Below, piece by piece: positions 62,298 to 64,000 of a stretch of DNA of 64,000 nt. Position 1 is the stretch's first letter. Every line of letters begins with the position of its first letter. The stretch is from Mycobacterium sp. PSTR-4-N (GTDB lineage Bacteria; Actinomycetota; Actinomycetes; Mycobacteriales; Mycobacteriaceae). The notes below the pieces were generated by a model. The model was given only the letters and a program-made list of their open reading frames with translations, made no database searches and had not been told where the DNA came from. A program made the position numbers and the translations under genes. Where the stretch lies: contig NZ_JAKRFN010000011.1 in NCBI RefSeq assembly GCF_022348085.1, positions 106,785-170,784 of the forward strand, written 5' to 3'.

Positions 62298-63854
62298 CTA
62301 GAACGGCGGTGGTTGCTCGGGGTCGGTGGCGGGTAGTGGCGGTGGCTGCCAATTCGGTTCCAGTTCTTCGCGTTCGATGGGGTCGTTGACGAAGCGGGCG
62401 AACGGGCTGGTGCTGGGTTTCACGCTGGTGGGTTCGCCGTGGAAGAACTCCCGGAATCGGCGGAATTGGTTGCGCCAGCACCGGACTCGGATCTCTTCTC
62501 GGGCGGCGCGATTGCGGTGGCGATTGATCGTGTTGGCGTGACGGGTGGTGCACATCTGCTCGCGGGCCACCACGAGGGCGTGCGGGTCGGGGGTGCGGTG
62601 GCGACCGGTGAGATCGGGGAACAGAGCGCCCCCGCCGGGGAAGGTGGTGTAGGTGTGGCCGCTCGGTGAGGTCCACACGATGACTCCGCCGGCCACCTGC
62701 CGATCGCGCCAACCCTCGTCGAAGGTCTTGCGGCGGTGGTGTTCTCGGCAGTAACAGGCCAGATTCTCGGCCACGGTCTGCCCCCCGGCCGCGGGGTCGG
62801 CGTGGTCGAAGGGTTCGGTGTGGTCGATGTCGCAGCGCGCGGCGGGAACGGTGCAGCCGGGAAACCGGCAGGTCAGATCGCGGGTGCGGATGTAGCGGGC
62901 CAGCGCAGCGCCGGGTCGGTACCGGAGCGCCTGCTCGGCGCTGACCTGCGGTAGGCCGACCAGGCGGCGGGTGGCGTCGCGGGCCAGTTCGCGCACCAGT
63001 TCGGCGTCGATGATGCCGTGCCCGGCGAGGTAGCCGGGCTGATCACTGCGTCCGGTGACGGTGTCGGCGGCTGCCACAATATTGACCACCACTGGCACGA
63101 CCGGGGCGGGCGCCCGGCCACGGGCCGGGCAGTCGGGTGTCCCGCAGGCACACGCCAACTCGAGGCGACCGTGCCCGAGCGCGGTGAGGGCATCCGCGCG
63201 ACGCTGCATCAGCGTGCGCGGATCGCGCGGGCACACCGAGTCGGCCATCGCCGCCAGGCGTCGATCGAGCACCGCGCCGTCGGCGCGTGACAGACTCGCC
63301 CGCACCCGGGCCATCCCGTCCAGGTCAGGGCGCACGTCGACCCGGCGCTGGTCATAGGCCGCGGTACGGCGTTCCTTGGCGGCAGCGGCGTCCATCGAGG
63401 TCACCACTGCGTCGATCGTGGTGATCAGCTTCTCCCGCGACCAGCACCGCCAGCTGCCGATCTGCTCGGCCAGCGCGGCATCCACCGCGCCGATCACGTC
63501 GTCGGTGACCAGGGCGGTGCGCGTGCAGATCAATTCGGTGGCGCGCCAGTCGATGTGACCGGCGGCCAGCTCGGCGGCGACAGCGGGGAGCCGCACGGCG
63601 AGAGTCTCGGCGTGGCCGACCAGGACCCGGGCGCCCGCGGCGGTCATGTTCAGCGCGGCCGACACCTCGGCGGCCGTGCGGTGGAACCCGCTCATCACCG
63701 AGGCGGCGTCCTCCTCGACGGCCAGCTCCTCTTCGGTGCGGCGGCCCAGCAGCTCAGCGATCGCGGCCAGCTTGCGGGCCATCAGCACCGCCTCCTGACG
63801 ATGCGCATCATCGACCACGGCAACCAGATCGCCATCGGACCAATCATCGAACAC
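62298..63854 (-). CDS. 13E12 repeat-family protein (DUF222 plus HNH), second copy
   Basis: A 518-residue protein with the same layout as the gene at 12074: a DUF222 helical part, then an HNH domain with CRFPGC, CDIDHTEPF and CREHHRRKTFDEGW, and a tail ending PPPF in both copies. The two differ widely in sequence, so this is not a recent duplication. GTG 63854 (V-F-D-D) is chosen over ATG 63923 because it matches the other copy and lies in a perfect SOS box. An internal run ADTVTGRSDQPGYLAGHGIIDAEL links the domains. DNA cleavage is predicted; the role is unsettled. Confidence 0.88.
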   Translation of the reverse strand: MFDDWSDGDLVAVVDDAHRQEAVLMARKLAAIAELLGRRTEEELAVEEDAASVMSGFHRTAAEVSAALNMTAAGARVLVGHAETLAVRLPAVAAELAAGHIDWRATELICTRTALVTDDVIGAVDAALAEQIGSWRCWSREKLITTIDAVVTSMDAAAAKERRTAAYDQRRVDVRPDLDGMARVRASLSRADGAVLDRRLAAMADSVCPRDPRTLMQRRADALTALGHGRLELACACGTPDCPARGRAPAPVVPVVVNIVAAADTVTGRSDQPGYLAGHGIIDAELVRELARDATRRLVGLPQVSAEQALRYRPGAALARYIRTRDLTCRFPGCTVPAARCDIDHTEPFDHADPAAGGQTVAENLACYCREHHRRKTFDEGWRDRQVAGGVIVWTSPSGHTYTTFPGGGALFPDLTGRHRTPDPHALVVAREQMCTTRHANTINRHRNRAAREEIRVRCWRNQFRRFREFFHGEPTSVKPSTSPFARFVNDPIEREELEPNWQPPPLPATDPEQPPPF

Positions 63855-63862
63855 GTGTTCGA
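63847..63862. promoter_or_regulatory. Perfect mycobacterial SOS box (LexA site)
   Basis: TCGAACACGTGTTCGA is a perfect 16-base palindrome and an exact match to the mycobacterial SOS box TCGAAC-N4-GTTCGA. It includes the GTG start codon of the 13E12-family gene. LexA would block its transcription until DNA damage. Confidence 0.85.
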
Positions 63863-63941
63863 GTCTACTCGGGTCCACTGACTCAAACTTTCTGGCAGGG
63901 TCGCCGGAGAATGATGGTGACACGTCCAGAGGGAGTGTCAG

Positions 63942-64000
63942 ATGTCGAGATCGCGGAAGGTGAAGGTCAGCGCCGAGGAGAAGACCCGTTTGGTTCTGGC
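63942..64000 (+). CDS. Probable transposase or HTH protein, N-terminal fragment
   Basis: ATG 63942, with GAGGGAG eight bases upstream, opens a frame that leaves the window after 19 full codons: MSRSRKVKVSAEEKTRLVLA. The S-A/P-E-E-K-x-x-x-V-L start is typical of the helix-turn-helix at the front of IS3-like OrfA transposases. With so few residues the call is tentative. Confidence 0.45.
   Translation, partial: MSRSRKVKVSAEEKTRLVL

Overview
The window is about 64 kb of GC-rich, gene-dense chromosome from an actinobacterium, almost certainly a non-tuberculous, rapid-grower-type Mycobacterium (Mycolicibacterium). Several gene strings keep the M. tuberculosis Rv0389-Rv0423 order: purT-rhodanese-metZ; a metallo-beta-lactamase gene divergent from fgd1; pta-ackA; pknG-glnH-glnX; mutT3-thiE-[TPP riboswitch]-thiO-thiS-thiG; lpqL; and an alpha/beta hydrolase-thiD-thiC. 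No tRNA, rRNA or CRISPR array was seen, and no stretch over 300 bases lacks a gene.

Layout. 1-5.5 kb: the end of a hotdog thioesterase gene, a GGDEF diguanylate cyclase with a membrane protein, a P450 with its own 3Fe-4S ferredoxin, and an MMPL exporter divergent from a MarR regulator. 6-9.6 kb: a tightly packed purT, membrane protein, rhodanese, metZ, rraB string. 9.6-16.7 kb: an accessory block with a hydrolase/TetR pair, an SDR, a 13E12 (DUF222-HNH) gene whose start codon lies inside an SOS-box-like site, a DUF899 gene divergent from an ArsR gene, and an SRPBCC-GNAT fusion. 16.7-18.7 kb: fgd1 and an EEP-family phosphohydrolase. 18.6-25.1 kb: a four-gene, translationally coupled membrane locus on the minus strand with a CESA-like GT2, a BcsB-like subunit, a GT-C-like protein and a polytopic protein of unknown family. 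It lies between fgd1 and pta and is the best candidate here for an undescribed system.

25.3-37 kb is the conserved acetate / PknG / thiamine core. 37-40.3 kb holds an SGNH hydrolase, an EthA-like Baeyer-Villiger monooxygenase preceded by an EthR-type operator but no ethR, and an epoxide-hydrolase-like protein. 40.3-43.3 kb has two tandem M28 peptidase lipoproteins, the second lacking the general base. 43.2-54.2 kb has an NCS2 permease, a complete kdp K+ uptake operon (a 27-residue microprotein, then kdpF-A-B-C-D-E), an APC permease and a small membrane protein. 54.2-59.4 kb has a second BVMO-type flavoprotein and the riboswitch-led thiC-thiD-hydrolase unit. 59.6-64 kb has a DHA2-type MFS exporter, an acyltransferase, a second 13E12 gene with a perfect mycobacterial SOS box, and the start of a probable transposase gene cut by the window edge.

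Themes. Thiamine synthesis is split into two riboswitch-controlled units on opposite strands. Many same-strand genes overlap by 1-8 bases, so translational coupling is the rule. Ten of eleven convergent gene pairs overlap at their 3' ends. Family assignments were made by reading motifs. No database search was run, and comparisons with named genes rest on memory of those families.
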